Part shown: positions 48,044 through 58,275 of the stretch, piece by piece
Layout: the number at the start of each line of letters is the position of its first letter
How positions within the stretch are numbered: the first letter of the stretch is position 1
Assembly (NCBI GenBank): GCA_021464415.1
Contig: CM038466.1
Location: forward strand, 53,074,550-53,138,549
Reading direction: 5' to 3'
From: Lonicera japonica
Lineage: Eukaryota > Streptophyta > Magnoliopsida > Dipsacales > Caprifoliaceae
Length of the DNA: 64,000 nt
Made by a program: the position numbers and the translations under genes
The notes under the pieces: model-generated
Told to the model about the DNA's origin: nothing
The model's database searches: none
Seen by the model: only the letters and a program-made list of their open reading frames with translations

Positions 48044-48954
48044 ACTTTCTATAAAACAATTACAAGATCATATTATATAAGAAATATGTAGTGAAATACC
48101 CACTACTTTTTTAGAAAGAAAACAACATATTGTTCATTTTCCTTATGAGAACGATTTTAATGAAAAAGATATTTCTACCAAAGTTAGGCCTGCACAGATG
48201 AATTATGTTCTTCTCAAACATTGTAAATTGAAATCGCGTCTCTTCTAGAGAAAAATCTTATTTAGAAAAGTTATTCGCCTTGGAGTTGTACCTCGTTTTA
48301 CGTTAACAAAGCGTCTGAAACAAAAAGAGGTGTTCCTAGATTAGTCATAAATTATAAACCGTTAAATAAAGTCCTTAAATGGATTAGATATCCTCTCCCT
48401 AATAAAAAAGATTTATTAGCTAGGTTATAAGAGCTACTATATTTTCTAAGTTTGATTTAAAATTTGGTTATTGGCAAATCTAAATTGCTAAAGAGGATCG
48501 TTATAAAACAGCTTTTACTGTTCTTTTTGGCCATTATGCATGGAATGTCATGCCCTTTGACTTAAAAAATGCCCCCTTTGAATTTTAAAATATTATGAAC
48601 GATATTTTTACTCTTTATTCTACTTTCTCTATTGCTTATATTGATGATATATTAATATTTTCCCAATCTATATATCAGCATGTCAAACATATAAATATTT
48701 TCATAAAAATCATTAAAAAGGATGGTTTAGTTATATCTGCTAAAAAGATAAGTATGTTCCAAACTGAAATTAGATTCCTTGGTCATAATATAACCACTGG
48801 TAACATTATACCTATAAATCGGGCTATTGAATTTGCTGATAAATTTCCTAATGAACTTAAAGACAAAACCCAGTTGCAAAGATTTTTGGGATCACTAAAT
48901 TATATTAGGGATTATTATAAAAATTTAGCAACTGATTGTATTCCATTATATTAA
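48044..48954 (+). pseudogene. viral reverse transcriptase (copy A)
   Basis: RT of the ORF1 polyprotein. The N-terminal half is full of stops (KVRPAQMNYV, then SKFDLKFGYWQI and MPFDLKNAPFEF in parts). The open frame 48595-48954 carries the active-site YIDD (48637-48648) and ISAKKISMFQTEIRFLGHNI, then the thumb/connection QRFLGSLNYIRDYY. It would copy viral RNA into DNA in an intact virus. Confidence 0.9.
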
Positions 48955-49455
48955 CGTCTTAGAAAGATCCCTCCTCCATGGTCCATTGAGCATACTAAGG
49001 CAGCAATACTTATTAAGTCTAAATTTAAACAACTTCCATATTTAGCCCTTATTTCCCCCTATTCTTTTAAAATCATTGAAACAAATGCTTTGGATACAGG
49101 GTATGGCGGAATATTAAAACAAAAATTTTCTGATTCTGATAAAGAGATTCTCTCTAGATATACTTTAGGAAAATGGAATAAAGCTCAGAAAAATTATTCT
49201 ACTATAAAAAAAGAAATTATTTTTATTATTGAATGTGTCTTAGATTTTCAAGAAGATCTTCCTAATCAAGAATTTTTATTAAGAATTGATTGTAAAGCAG
49301 CTAAGGATGTTATTGAAAAAGATGTTAATAATATTGCTTCTAAGCAAATATTCGCTAAATGGCAGGCTATTTTATCTGTTTTTTATTTTAAAATCGAATT
49401 TATTAAAGGAGAATCAAATTCTTTACTTGATTTCTTAACTAGAGAATTTTTGTAG
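48955..49455 (+). pseudogene. viral RNase H (copy A)
   Basis: RNase H1-type domain at the end of ORF1. ETNALDTGYGGIL carries the first catalytic Asp; KNYSTIKKEI carries the Glu; LLRIDCKAAKDV carries the second Asp; SNSLLDFLTREF ends the protein. It is open from 49090 to the stop at 49453, preceded by one stop near 48952. Confidence 0.9.
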
Positions 49456-49463
49456 GGTTTAAA

Positions 49464-50767
49464 ATGAATAGACCACCAGGCCCAGGTCCTTGGTTCTTCC
49501 AAAGAGGTCGAGGTGGCAGAGTTGACAGGGGAAGAGGATCCTTGTCTTCTTCCTCCTTTTAAATAGAGAATGATAAAGAGGCATCTTTTAAAGAAGTTCT
49601 TAAAGAACCAGCTCCTATTGCGCTTAAAAAGCCACAGTAGGATTTTTGTTATTTATTTCTAAGAAAGTGATAATATGTTTATTCTTAACCCAGGGACTAT
49701 TGCTTAAAGATACTTTGAATCGAATATGAAATTCCCCCTTATAGGAGGAAAGACTCGTTCGTTTTATGAAGCAATCCTGAGAGAAACTAATTCAGTCCAA
49801 ATTCTTCATATGAATCGTAATCCCAGTTCAAAAAATTTAGAATATGCTTTTAATAAGGCTTTTATTTAAGGAGTGCTAAGTATTGAAGACTGGGGATTAA
49901 ATCGTAATAAAGAACAAAAGCTCCACAATTTTCACGGAGAAGTTTATAAGTATAATTATTGGGATTATATTGAAGCATGGAGAAAAACGTTTTTATATTA
50001 AAACCAATATAATACTCATACATGGTTTTTTAGATTTGAGACTCTTAAAGAGTCATCTGTTTCTCTTAAAGAACTTCCTCATGGTTTTTTCAATGGTTTA
50101 TTCTTTTTGGACCTGAACCAGATATTTCCCCCCCTAAGCTTCGTGATGCTTATAATCTTTGTTATATTCACTACCTTAAACAGCAGAAAAAAGAAAACCA
50201 CCCTATTAGTAACATGATCCTTATGAGGTTTCTAGGTTAATATAATATCCCTTGGATCTGGTAATGGAATTTTAATATAGCTACTCGCAATAATGGTCTA
50301 TTTGTACTCGTGAGGGATTACTATTATAAATGGTGGCCTAGATTTGAATTTCCCAAGATCTTAAATGAGATTAATAAGGATATAGGAATTTTTATAGTAT
50401 TCAATCGTATGGCCAAGGTTGATGAAAAGGCTCAAAAGAATATGGATCTTGAAAAAACTGAGTTTAAAACTCCATCTCTTGCATCTCTTAAAGAAAAAAA
50501 ATTCCTAATACCCTTATTAAAGAACTTAAAGAAAGAATTATTACAACATTAACATCTAAATTATATATGGATGAAGATATTATGTCCATCTCCTCTTCCA
50601 CACAACAAAAGGAGAATGTCCCATATTTTGACCTTGATAAGGATAATGACGAAGGTTATATTTTTAATAATGAAGATATGGCCACTCACATGGGACAGTG
50701 GCTTACGAATCTTTATGAAGAAAAGACAGATTCGGACCCCAATAATAAAGGCAAAGGTTATGATTAA
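49464..50767 (+). pseudogene. viral ORF2 (copy A), function unknown
   Basis: Starts at ATG 49464, nine bases after the ORF1 stop. The N-terminus is Pro/Arg/Gly-rich (MNRPPGPGPWFFQRGRGGRV), then a stop at 49561 and several more. The homologous reading continues (EEDWGLN-, YYNYWDYI-like regions) to open end pieces 50310-50552 and 50567-50767, the last acidic (MDEDIMSISSSTQQ...). The Arg-Gly-rich start suggests RNA binding, which is inference. No known domain. A paralogous, less damaged start is at 53622. Confidence 0.75.
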
Positions 50768-50899
50768 ATTGAAGTAATTATAGGGAATTTTATTAAAGCC
50801 AAATCCGTCCTTATCAACAGAATTACTTTAACAAAGTAAATGGTGTTTTGCTTGACCGACTATAGTGGTGGATTCCACAAATCATTTTCGAGCACACGC

Positions 50900-51085
50900 A
50901 TGCAATGACGTTACTGGATTTATAACATTTTGAAATCCGCCTGTATTGCCTATAAATTGAGGCTTGTAAAATTTTGTAAATTATCTTTTTCTTTTCTTTT
51001 ATTTCCTCTTATTTCTTTTACTCTTCCTTCTTTGTAATTTTATCTTTTGATTTGTAATCTTCCTTTATAAATAAATAAAAATGTG
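50900..51085 (+). promoter_or_regulatory. viral intergenic promoter and polyadenylation signals
   Basis: A TGACG motif (50906-50910, as-1-like) precedes TATAAATTG (50951-50959). Then comes a pyrimidine-rich tract, and AATAAA appears at 51070-51075 and 51074-51079. The spacing is as expected for a caulimovirid pregenomic-RNA promoter followed by its terminator. Confidence 0.65.
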
Positions 51086-51119
51086 AAGTTCCTTCTAGTT
51101 CTTGATCTTTTACTTCAAG

Positions 51120-51137
51120 TGGTATCAGAGGCAAGTT
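51120..51137 (+). other. viral minus-strand primer site (tRNA-Met type)
   Basis: TGGTATCAGAGGCAAGTT. Caulimovirids use initiator tRNA-Met and count their genomes from this site. Here it lies just after the polyA signals and 353 bp after ORF2. The usual ...GAGC is GAGG. Confidence 0.8.
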
Positions 51138-51190
51138 CTAGTGGGAAGTCATCCTAAATCGTGTAAGATTTTGAATCCTTTAAGCAAAGG

Positions 51191-51930
51191 TATAATTGTT
51201 TTAAGGGAGCAAATATGTAAACTTTAGGATTTTATTGATAATAGTAGTAGTGATAATAGTACTAACAATAACAATAATAAGAATGAGATAAGACAAAAAA
51301 AAAAACAAAAGATAGGAAATATCTAGATAAAGATAGAAAATGTGAGAGAATATAAATGAGGTAGGGGGGATGTCCCAAGTGGACCAATATAGGGTGAAGG
51401 CAATTAATGAGAAGGGGATTTCTGGCAAGTGAAGGAATGAAAGGGGGACCTCCTTCTTTTGACCCATTCTCATTACGAGCATTATATAATTATACTAGAT
51501 AACAACCTGTGCGATGCATGGGTGTTTAATAAATATGCAATTTTAATAGTGTTTGTTTTAATAGCATTGTTAAATAATTGGTTTAAATATGTTGTGTACG
51601 GAGAATAAAATATATATTGCCTCCGTTTAAAATTAATTTTCTACTTTTATTTTGCTATTTTCAAGAGACATTAATTTTAATATAATTAATGGTTGATAAT
51701 GCACCTCATTTGTTATGTCAAACCGAAAATGAGACCACTAATTTTATAACATTTTAAAAAGCCAATATAATAAATGATGATACTTTCAATATTATAATAA
51801 TAATTATTATTATTTTATTATGCATTGAAAATATAAAAAATCAATTAATAAATAACTAAGGTTACAACAATTAGGAATATAAGAAAAAATAATTAATGTA
51901 TCTACTTTTTTCATAATACTATATAGTAAG
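51191..51930. other. AT-rich spacer between the two viral copies
   Basis: No gene. It contains CCTGTGCGATGCATGGGTG at about 51510, close to a word (CCCGTGCGATGCACGGG) that is common in plant repeats. No other structure was recognised. Confidence 0.6.
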
Positions 51931-51933
51931 TAT

Positions 51934-53589
51934 AGAGCTTCAACTATCTCTTTATTTGTTCTATAAGTTTTCGTTTAACATTAGTGTCCTCAACTTGATC
52001 TATAAGATCTAGAATATACTGTTCTTCTTTAGTCAAAACATTAATACTAAGACCATTGGTTTCTAATATAGCCTTATAATAATTAGTCTGAGATTTGCAA
52101 TTACAATCAGAATCAAACTCCGAATTATTAGAAGAAGCGCCAGAAGGGGATTCAGATTTAATATTATTAACTTCTTCTTCTTCTTCTTCATTTTCTTCTT
52201 CATCATCACTAGGGTTTAATAAAACCGCCATAAGTTGCCTCTTAAGGCCTTCGTCAGCTATTTCATTAAGCTTCTGCTTAGTCCAACACTTATTAGCATA
52301 GTGGCCAGTCTTGCCACATTTTCTACAAATAACTTGACTCATATTGGGCTTCTTATTTGGCCCAGGCTTCCTATGAGGAGTCCTAGAGGTAGAAGGCGGA
52401 GGGGCCTTCTTATGTGATTTTTTACGCCTTTTATGGTGTTTTCTAGTTCTATTAGAACTATCAGTAGTCTTCTTAATTCTAGAATAAGGAATACTCATAT
52501 CATAAGCAAACTGGTCACAAAATTCTCCTATTTCTTTACGACCAGTTAAATTCTGAGCTTTAAGTTAAGCTTTAAGCTTAATATCATTACATAGGGATAA
52601 TCCTTCAGCAATACATTCACTAATAAGATAGCCATAAGTATAATCCTTATAAGGAATAGAAGTACCACCATGTTTTTTACTAATACGGTCTTTAACCTTT
52701 TGGGCAAATAAAGTAGGAAGACCTTCTATAAATTTTTCTTTCCAAAAATCAGCATTAGCGTCTTCTCTGGTCATAACTTTGGATAGGAATACATCTTTGT
52801 ACCATCTAAAATGGGTCAAAGTAAGACACTTCAAGTTTATTAATAAATCCTTACTTCTATCCAATATAGTAGGGTGAGGGCCTATAAAATGTTGTACAAT
52901 AGCAGTAAGAAGATAATAAACAGCATTCTCTTCAGCTTTAGGTTGAACCTGGGTAATATCCTAGCCTTGTTCATTTTTAGTAGTAACATTAATGTTAACT
53001 ATTTTAACAGAATTTTTAATCTCATTCCTCTGACTATCAGTCAGAACGTTATCCCACCAGCCTCTTAATTGGCCAGAAAATCCTGCAATCATAAATTCAG
53101 CAACACTTTTGTCGCTGCTACCACTAGCTTTGCAAGCAGTACCATACATGGTCATACGATATAATTGAGTTAATATTTGATATTCAGACATACCATCAAT
53201 ATACCATTCGTATATAGTTTTAGCGCTAAAATTGACTGTAGGATTAAAAATAGCTTCTTCTTCAAATAGCATATCTTGAGGGGTAGGACGCTGGTAATAA
53301 GTCCTAGTAGGAGCCATTTGGGTAGCCACATGGGTTTTACCAAAAGTTATTTGATTAAGATCTCCTTCCATAGCAAGTAACTCATTTTTAAATTGAGCAA
53401 TATCAGAAAATTCAGTCTCATTATCAGAGACATCCTCAGTTTGAGTAATAGGGAGTATTTGTTTTCCATTGAATAAACGGAGTTTTTCTAACTTTTCAGT
53501 AAGAGCTTCAACTATCTCTTTATTTTTATCATTATGTTTAAATTTCTCAGTAATCTCTATAACAGGTTTAATATAAGAGGTTTCTACCT
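51934..53589 (-). pseudogene. viral ORF1, coat protein and zinc knuckle (copy B, minus strand)
   Basis: Read from 53589 down: a segment matching 45570-45720, then the coat-protein region (open 53371-52961: TRTYYQRPTPQDMLFEEEAI, SAKTIYEWYIDGMSEYQ, QLRGWWDNVL), then 52864-52565 (HFRWYKDVFLSKVMTREDAN). Next, 52498-51944 holds a basic stretch, the CCHC knuckle (CRKCGKTGHYANKC), an acidic run of Glu and the linker to KRKLIEQ. Few stops interrupt it, notably near 52960 and 52566, so it is clearly less decayed than copy A. At its distal end the reading jumps: 51934-51957 repeats 24 bases found at 53502-53525. Confidence 0.88.
53558..53589. repeat. 32-bp junction repeat, left copy
   Basis: Begins TATAACAGGTTTAATATAAG. 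The identical 32 bases are at 53977-54008. The minus-strand ORF1 reading is continuous if everything between the copies is removed. Confidence 0.95.
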
Positions 53590-53978
53590 ATTATCAGAGA
53601 ATTTTTGCAGGGAAAGGCCTCATGAGCAGGCCAACAGGTTCCTCTTCCTCTTATAGAGGAAACAGAGGCAGAGGAGGACCTCAAAGGTCTCATGCAAGGA
53701 ATATTGGTACTCCTGGGATTAAATCCCAAGCGTCCTCTTCTCAGGTTAAACCGCCGTCTCCAGGGACTTTTAAAGAGGCTCTTAAAGAGGAAGTTCAGGT
53801 GGCTTTAAAAAAGCCGCAACAGGATTTTGTTTTGTATTTGCAAAAGGGGGATCAAAGATTTGCAATGAACCCAGGGACTATTGCCCAAAGATATTTTGAG
53901 AATAATATGGATTTTCCACTTATTAGCGGAAAAACTAGAGAATATTATGAGGCCATTCTTAAAGATACGGATAGCGTA
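53590..53978 (+). pseudogene. viral ORF2, 5' part (copy B, plus strand)
   Basis: Starts with the last codons of an ORF1 (TTATCAGAGAATTTTTGCAG, as at the RNase H end of copy A), then ATG 53622. The open frame reads MSRPTGSSSSYRGNRGRGGP, GTFKEALKEEVQVALKKPQQ and DFVLYLQKGDQRF, then ISGKTREYYEAIL, to 53978. It has no stop in 119 codons and is far better preserved than ORF2 of copy A. It is cut at 53978, where minus-strand ORF1 starts, and resumes at 55584 after a 31-bp repeat. Confidence 0.88.
53948..53978. repeat. 31-bp junction repeat, left copy
   Basis: Begins TGAGGCCATTCTTAAAGATA. The identical 31 bases are at 55553-55583. ORF2 reads straight through if the interval between the copies is removed. 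Confidence 0.95.
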
Positions 53979-55559
53979 TAACAGGTTTAATATAAGAGGT
54001 TTCTACCTTGGGTTTTTCAGTAGTAAGAGCAGGCCTTTTTTCTTCAAAAGCTTGGACCTTATCTAATGTCTCCTCAATACGAGTTAATTGACTCGCCATG
54101 GTCTGTATATGCAAGTTAGTATAATTATTTTGCTTAATAACCTTATTAAGATCATCAGGGCCTATATGAGATGAAGTTATCCTAATATTGGATGAAAAGG
54201 CATTAGTCTCTAAGGTCTGATTTTCTCCTACCTCTATTTTTAAGGCTTCAGTAGGAGGATAAAGAGACTGGACCATATTTCCAGAAACAGTTTTCCAAGT
54301 TTTATAAAAACTATCTATAGTACAGATATTAGGGTAATCTCCCTCATAATTACTATAAAACCAAGTGACAAAAGGAATCACTTCTTCGTTTTCATCAATA
54401 TGTTCGTAGAACTTTGCTTTAAAATATAATTTCTGATCTTCTGAAAATTCAGCAAAAAACCATTTTCTAAAGTCAGAATATTTTTCTTGCATAAACTCAG
54501 TATTACAATCAGTTCTCTTATAAGTAAATTCACTTTTAGTAATTGTCAAAATTTGTTTCATAGCAAAACCTAATTCCGAAATAGTATCAGGTTCATTTTT
54601 TGAAGGTTTAGAATAAACACCATGAGGAATATTTTGTTGGGAATTAATGACTCCCTCGAATTGTAACTCTCCATCTTTAGTACCAGAAACTCCTGCTTCT
54701 AATGGGTTTCTAGAGCTAATAGTAGGGGCCGGAGTATAAAATCTCTGACTTTCAGAATGAGAAGCCGAAGATGGTCTTTTAGATGAGGTAGATAACCTAG
54801 TAGTCTTATTATTATCAAATCTAACAATAACATCTCCATCATCAAATTGAAGAATTTCTTTAATTTTTTTATTTTCAACAGGGGTAGGTGGAGCAGCAGC
54901 CTCCAATAACCATTGTTCAGGTAATTCAATCTCATTCCATTTAATGGTTCTAGGCACGGCTATATCAGATTTTAATAAATTAGTTTCAATAAGAGTAGTT
55001 TTACCCTTAGGATCATATCTTTTAGCATTAGGATTAAGAGTATTCATGACTTTATAATGAACTCTATAAGTAACATTTAAAGGTTCACTACCTTCTTTCA
55101 AATCATAACCATTCATTTGAATATTCAAGGTTAAGACATCTAATAAATTTTTATCAGTCAGAGAGACAGAATAATCAGGGAAGCAGTTGAAATAAACTGG
55201 ACCATCACATAGACTGGTTTGAATTATGCCTAATAAAGAATCCTTAAATTTATTATGCCTGCAATCACGTAAGACAATTAATAAAGAGGTATTTAAACCA
55301 AGAGAAGTAAGGGGTTTAATAGCAACTTGAATTAAACCAATATGCATATATTTATATTTATCTTTATAACGCAGTATTTCATCTTCATGAAGCAATTGCA
55401 TATGATCAAGATTATTTCCAACAGGAATAGTCTGTTCAATAGTTTTTATAGACATAGATGAAATAAAATCAAACATACCTGAGTTATAAATTTTGTTTGG
55501 TTTAACCATAGGAAGATGCCAATTTAATAATTTATTCTCTATATTAGAGAATTGAGGCC
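53979..55559 (-). CDS. viral movement protein region of ORF1 (copy B, minus strand)
   Basis: The longest open frame in the window. From the first ATG at 55509 down it is 516 codons, and the frame stays open upstream to about 55559, where viral ORF1 homology is cut by the junction. The true N-terminus is therefore missing and the ATG is probably internal. The first ~300 residues are a caulimovirid movement protein (30K superfamily; landmarks YKYMHIGLIQVAIKPL, LNTSLLIVLRDCRHNKF, GPVYFNCFPDYSVSL), which in the virus enlarges plasmodesmata. The remainder is the linker to the coat protein, partly coiled-coil (LTRIEETLDKVQAFEEKRP). The last five or so codons of the computed frame (past 53979) read into the plus-strand ORF2 join and are not viral ORF1. 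Confidence 0.85.
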
Positions 55560-55858
55560 ATTCTTAAAGATACGGATAGCGTAGTATTTACGCATATGAA
55601 CAGGAATGTGGGTTCATTTAACCTAGAAATTGCTTTCAGTAAAGCTTTTATTAAAGGCGTAATTAGTATTGAAGAATGGGGATTAAATCCGAATAAAGAA
55701 CAAGCATTACAGACTCGTTATTCAGACGATAGAAATGCTCCCCGTTATTATAATTATTGGGATTATATTGATGCCTGGAAAAAGGCCTTTTTATATCAAA
55801 ACCAGTATAATTCCCACACCTGATTTTTCCGTATTGATAAGCTTAAAAGCGATGATTC
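55553..55858 (+). pseudogene. viral ORF2, continuation (copy B, plus strand)
   Basis: After the repeated 31 bases, ORF2 resumes: VVFTHMNRNVGSFNLEIAFS, KAFIKGVISIEEWGLNPNKE, YNYWDYIDAWKKAFLYQNQY. A stop at about 55820 (TGA where copy A reads TGG) ends the open frame, and homology continues to the assembly gap. Together with 53590-53978 it forms one ORF2 moiety. Confidence 0.85.
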
Positions 55859-55859
55859 T

Positions 55860-55959
55860 NNNNNNNNNNNNNNNNNNNNNNNNNNNNNNNNNNNNNNNNN
55901 NNNNNNNNNNNNNNNNNNNNNNNNNNNNNNNNNNNNNNNNNNNNNNNNNNNNNNNNNNN
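55860..55959. other. assembly gap, 100 N
   Basis: Exactly 100 N, the conventional size for a gap of unknown length. The rest of ORF2 copy B would lie here. Confidence 0.99.
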
Positions 55960-56890
55960 ATAAAAGATCTTGATGATAATTAGTGGCGACTGGTTGGTGG
56001 GGAATGGAAATTCCCCACGGGAAAGTTTTTTTTTGCAGGGAATTCAATAATTTTCGCAAATAGATAGTAATTGCATATACCACTTGTGGCGAATATATAT
56101 TTGGCCACAAGTTTCCCACTAAAAAAATACTTTTTGCGGCAAATTCAACGATTCCCACTAACAAGCTGGTTATTGTATACATTATTAGTGGCGAAAGTAT
56201 TTTTCCCCACTAATGGTGCCACTAAAAGTGTGGCGGAAAAAAAAGTGAGTTGGCGCCCAATAAATTTTGGAATTTTTAGCGAAATAAAAAAATCGCCATG
56301 ATAAGTGGTATTTAGTGAGGATGAACAGTTCGCCAGTAAAAAAAAAAGTTAGTGGGTAAATTTGGAATCCTCACTAATGACTTATAATTGGTGGGAAACA
56401 AGATCGTTATAAAAGATCTTGATGATAATTAGTGGCAACTAGTTGTTGGGGAGTGAAAATTCCCCACAAAAAAGTATCTTTTTTTCAAGGAATTCAATAA
56501 TTCCCACAAATAGATAGTAATTGGATATATCACCTGTGGCCAATATATATTTGGCCACAAGTTTCCCACTAAAAAAATACTTTTTGCGGTAAATTCAACG
56601 ATTCCCACTAACAAGCTGGTTATTGTGTACATTATTAGTGGGGAAAGTAGTTTTCCCCACTAATGTTGCCACTGAAAGTGTGGTGGGAAAAAACAGTGAG
56701 TTGGTGCCAAATAAATTTTGGAATTCATAGCGAAATAAAAAAATCGCCACGATAAGTGGTATTTAGTGGGGAAAAATAGTTCGCCACTAAACAAAAAAAG
56801 TAGTTAGTGGTAAATTTGGAATCCCCACTAATAAGTTACAATTGGTGGAAAATAAGATCGCCATAAAAGATCTTGATGATAATTAGTGGC
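55960..56890. repeat. tandem repeat, ~450-bp unit, two copies plus start of a third
   Basis: ATAAAAGATCTTGATGATAA begins at 55960, 56409 and 56863. Each unit contains many short words in both orientations (ATTAGTGGCGA, TTCCCCACTAA, TTCGCCACTAAA, AGTGGGGAAA), so it can fold extensively. Open frames spanning it on both strands are by-products. The first copy starts right at the gap. Confidence 0.92.
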
Positions 56891-57024
56891 TTGTCAATGG
56901 ATCGAAAAAGTGATAATATGATATAGCTAGATTAAATGTTATAGTTGTATGACTAATTATTGGTACGCAGTATATAAGTAACTTTTCAAATAGTTGTATG
57001 ACTAATTAAGGTTTTTGAAAACAA

Positions 57025-57234
57025 TAAAAAAGTAGGCTTGTCAATGGATCGAAATTTTACCCGAATCCGATTTAAATCTAGTCTACTTAGTCTCATATAT
57101 TTTAATGAATTCATAATTTTACATGCATTGGATTCACAGATCAAATCGGATACATTATATTGTTAATCTGATTAGATTTGAATAGAACACAATTTGATAT
57201 GGGCCATATCTAATCCGTTGACAAGTGTAAAAAA
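57025..57234. mobile_element. small MITE, 196 bp, hAT-like
   Basis: The element is 57032-57227. The ends are inverted: GGCTTGTCAATGGAT and, from the other strand, CACTTGTCAACGGAT. TAAAAAA flanks both sides (57025-57031, 57228-57234), though this is low-complexity. GGCTTGTCAATGGATCGAAA also occurs alone at 56888, beside the tandem repeat, suggesting a truncated relative. Confidence 0.6.
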
Positions 57235-58020
57235 TAATAGTGAGTCTATTAATATAAGAGAAAGGAAATACTCAAAGTTAGAATACGCATAAATTTGACT
57301 TAAATTCTAAAAGTAAGAAGTAGATCTGTTATAATAACATGATAACACAACACCAATTGACACAGAATTAGATGTTAATTGGTGGACCTTTAACGAATTC
57401 GGGTGGTTATTTAGTTCACCCGTTTGACACAAAATGATAAGGAATTGGTTACGAGTTTACCCTTAATGAATTTGAGTAGCAAGTTAGTATTTGTATATAT
57501 CTTAGGATTTAGACTTTTATTTCTATTTTTTTGTTAGTAATTTTAGTTTTGCTTCATCTTATCTTAGTGAAAAAAAATTAAATTAAAGAATTATTGTTAT
57601 TTAAATAAAAAAAATATCTCTGTAGTGGGTATTATCGAATCATGTAGTACCACCAGATAACTAACCGAATCATATATGAATTCGGAAAATATCACCTAGT
57701 AGCTTATCGAGTCATGTTTGGGTAGAAGTAAAAATTACTTGTATTCATTAAGTCCTAACACGAGACCAGCATGAATCGAGTCGTTGACAGGTCACCAAGA
57801 ATATAACTTATTTCTTATGATACATTAATTAAAAACAAAAACTCTTAAATTATAAAAAAATTAAAGTTGTATCAACATATAATGTTATAAAGAAAAAAAA
57901 GAAAAGAAAAGGCAAGTTTTATCTATTTATAATGTTAAATAAATAAATAAATAAAGATATTTTTTTCTCCCAAAAAACGAAAATCAAGAGCGGGAGAGTG
58001 GGAGACCAAAAAGCTCTACA
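57235..58020. other. AT-rich intergenic sequence
   Basis: No gene. The words CATGATAACAC, TTTAACGAATTCGGGT and GTTGACAGGTCA (57336-57800) resemble the ends of the hAT element at 30158-34867 and may be a worn MITE. No ends could be fixed. Confidence 0.5.
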
Positions 58021-58023
58021 CTT

Positions 58024-58177
58024 ATGCATGTTCTGATTCTCCACAAAAACCCTAAATTCCTTAAACTTCTCACCACTCACCCCATCCCCTTAATTGCACC
58101 ACCGTCCTACTCCCTCACGCAGACCTCAATCTTTCACTACCATCGTCTCTCCTCTCATCTCCGGTTCCAGCAATTCC
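58024..58177 (+). CDS. possible first exon of an unknown gene
   Basis: ATG 58027 (or 58024 in the longest frame) opens 50 codons rich in Leu, His, Pro and Ser with few acids (MHVLILHKNPKFLKLLTTHP, then IPLIAPPSYSLTQTS), like an organelle transit peptide. A donor-like AA|GTAGGAA follows near 58178. The 5' side (GAAAATCAAGAGCGGGAGAG) is UTR-like. I found no convincing second exon in the next kilobase; the open piece at 58698-58901 shows no known domain. It may be a real gene cut by the retrotransposons on its right, or chance. Confidence 0.3.
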
Positions 58178-58275
58178 AAGTAGGAATACCCCTCTCTCTG
58201 ACTACATATATATATATAGCTGTGTTCTTCAATGGACATAGGTTTTTTAAGAAAAGACAAATATTTGCGGAATAA

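Larger units (their letters stand above)
45011..51190 (+). mobile_element. endogenous caulimovirid copy A (florendovirus-like)
   Basis: Integrated pararetrovirus DNA running from the middle of ORF1 (between movement and coat protein) through coat protein, zinc knuckle, protease, RT, RNase H, ORF2, the intergenic promoter and the tRNA-Met primer site. The order, with a separate ORF2 after RNase H, fits Florendovirus as described from plant genomes. A Mutator-type MITE splits it at 45728-45925. It has many stops and small frame shifts. The left half of ORF1, including the movement protein, is missing. The right end runs about 60 bp past the primer site and stops near 51190. Confidence 0.88.

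Noticed and set aside
51500..51530. CCTGTGCGATGCATGGGTG as a possible transposon end
   Set aside because: It is a common plant repeat word, but no partner end or target duplication was found within the spacer.
54699..54935. Minus-strand 78-codon Leu-rich frame
   Set aside because: It is a shadow in another frame of the viral movement-protein reading frame.
55735..56182. Open frames on both strands crossing the gap
   Set aside because: Much of their length is unknown bases, and the rest is viral ORF2 in the wrong frame or the 450-bp repeat.
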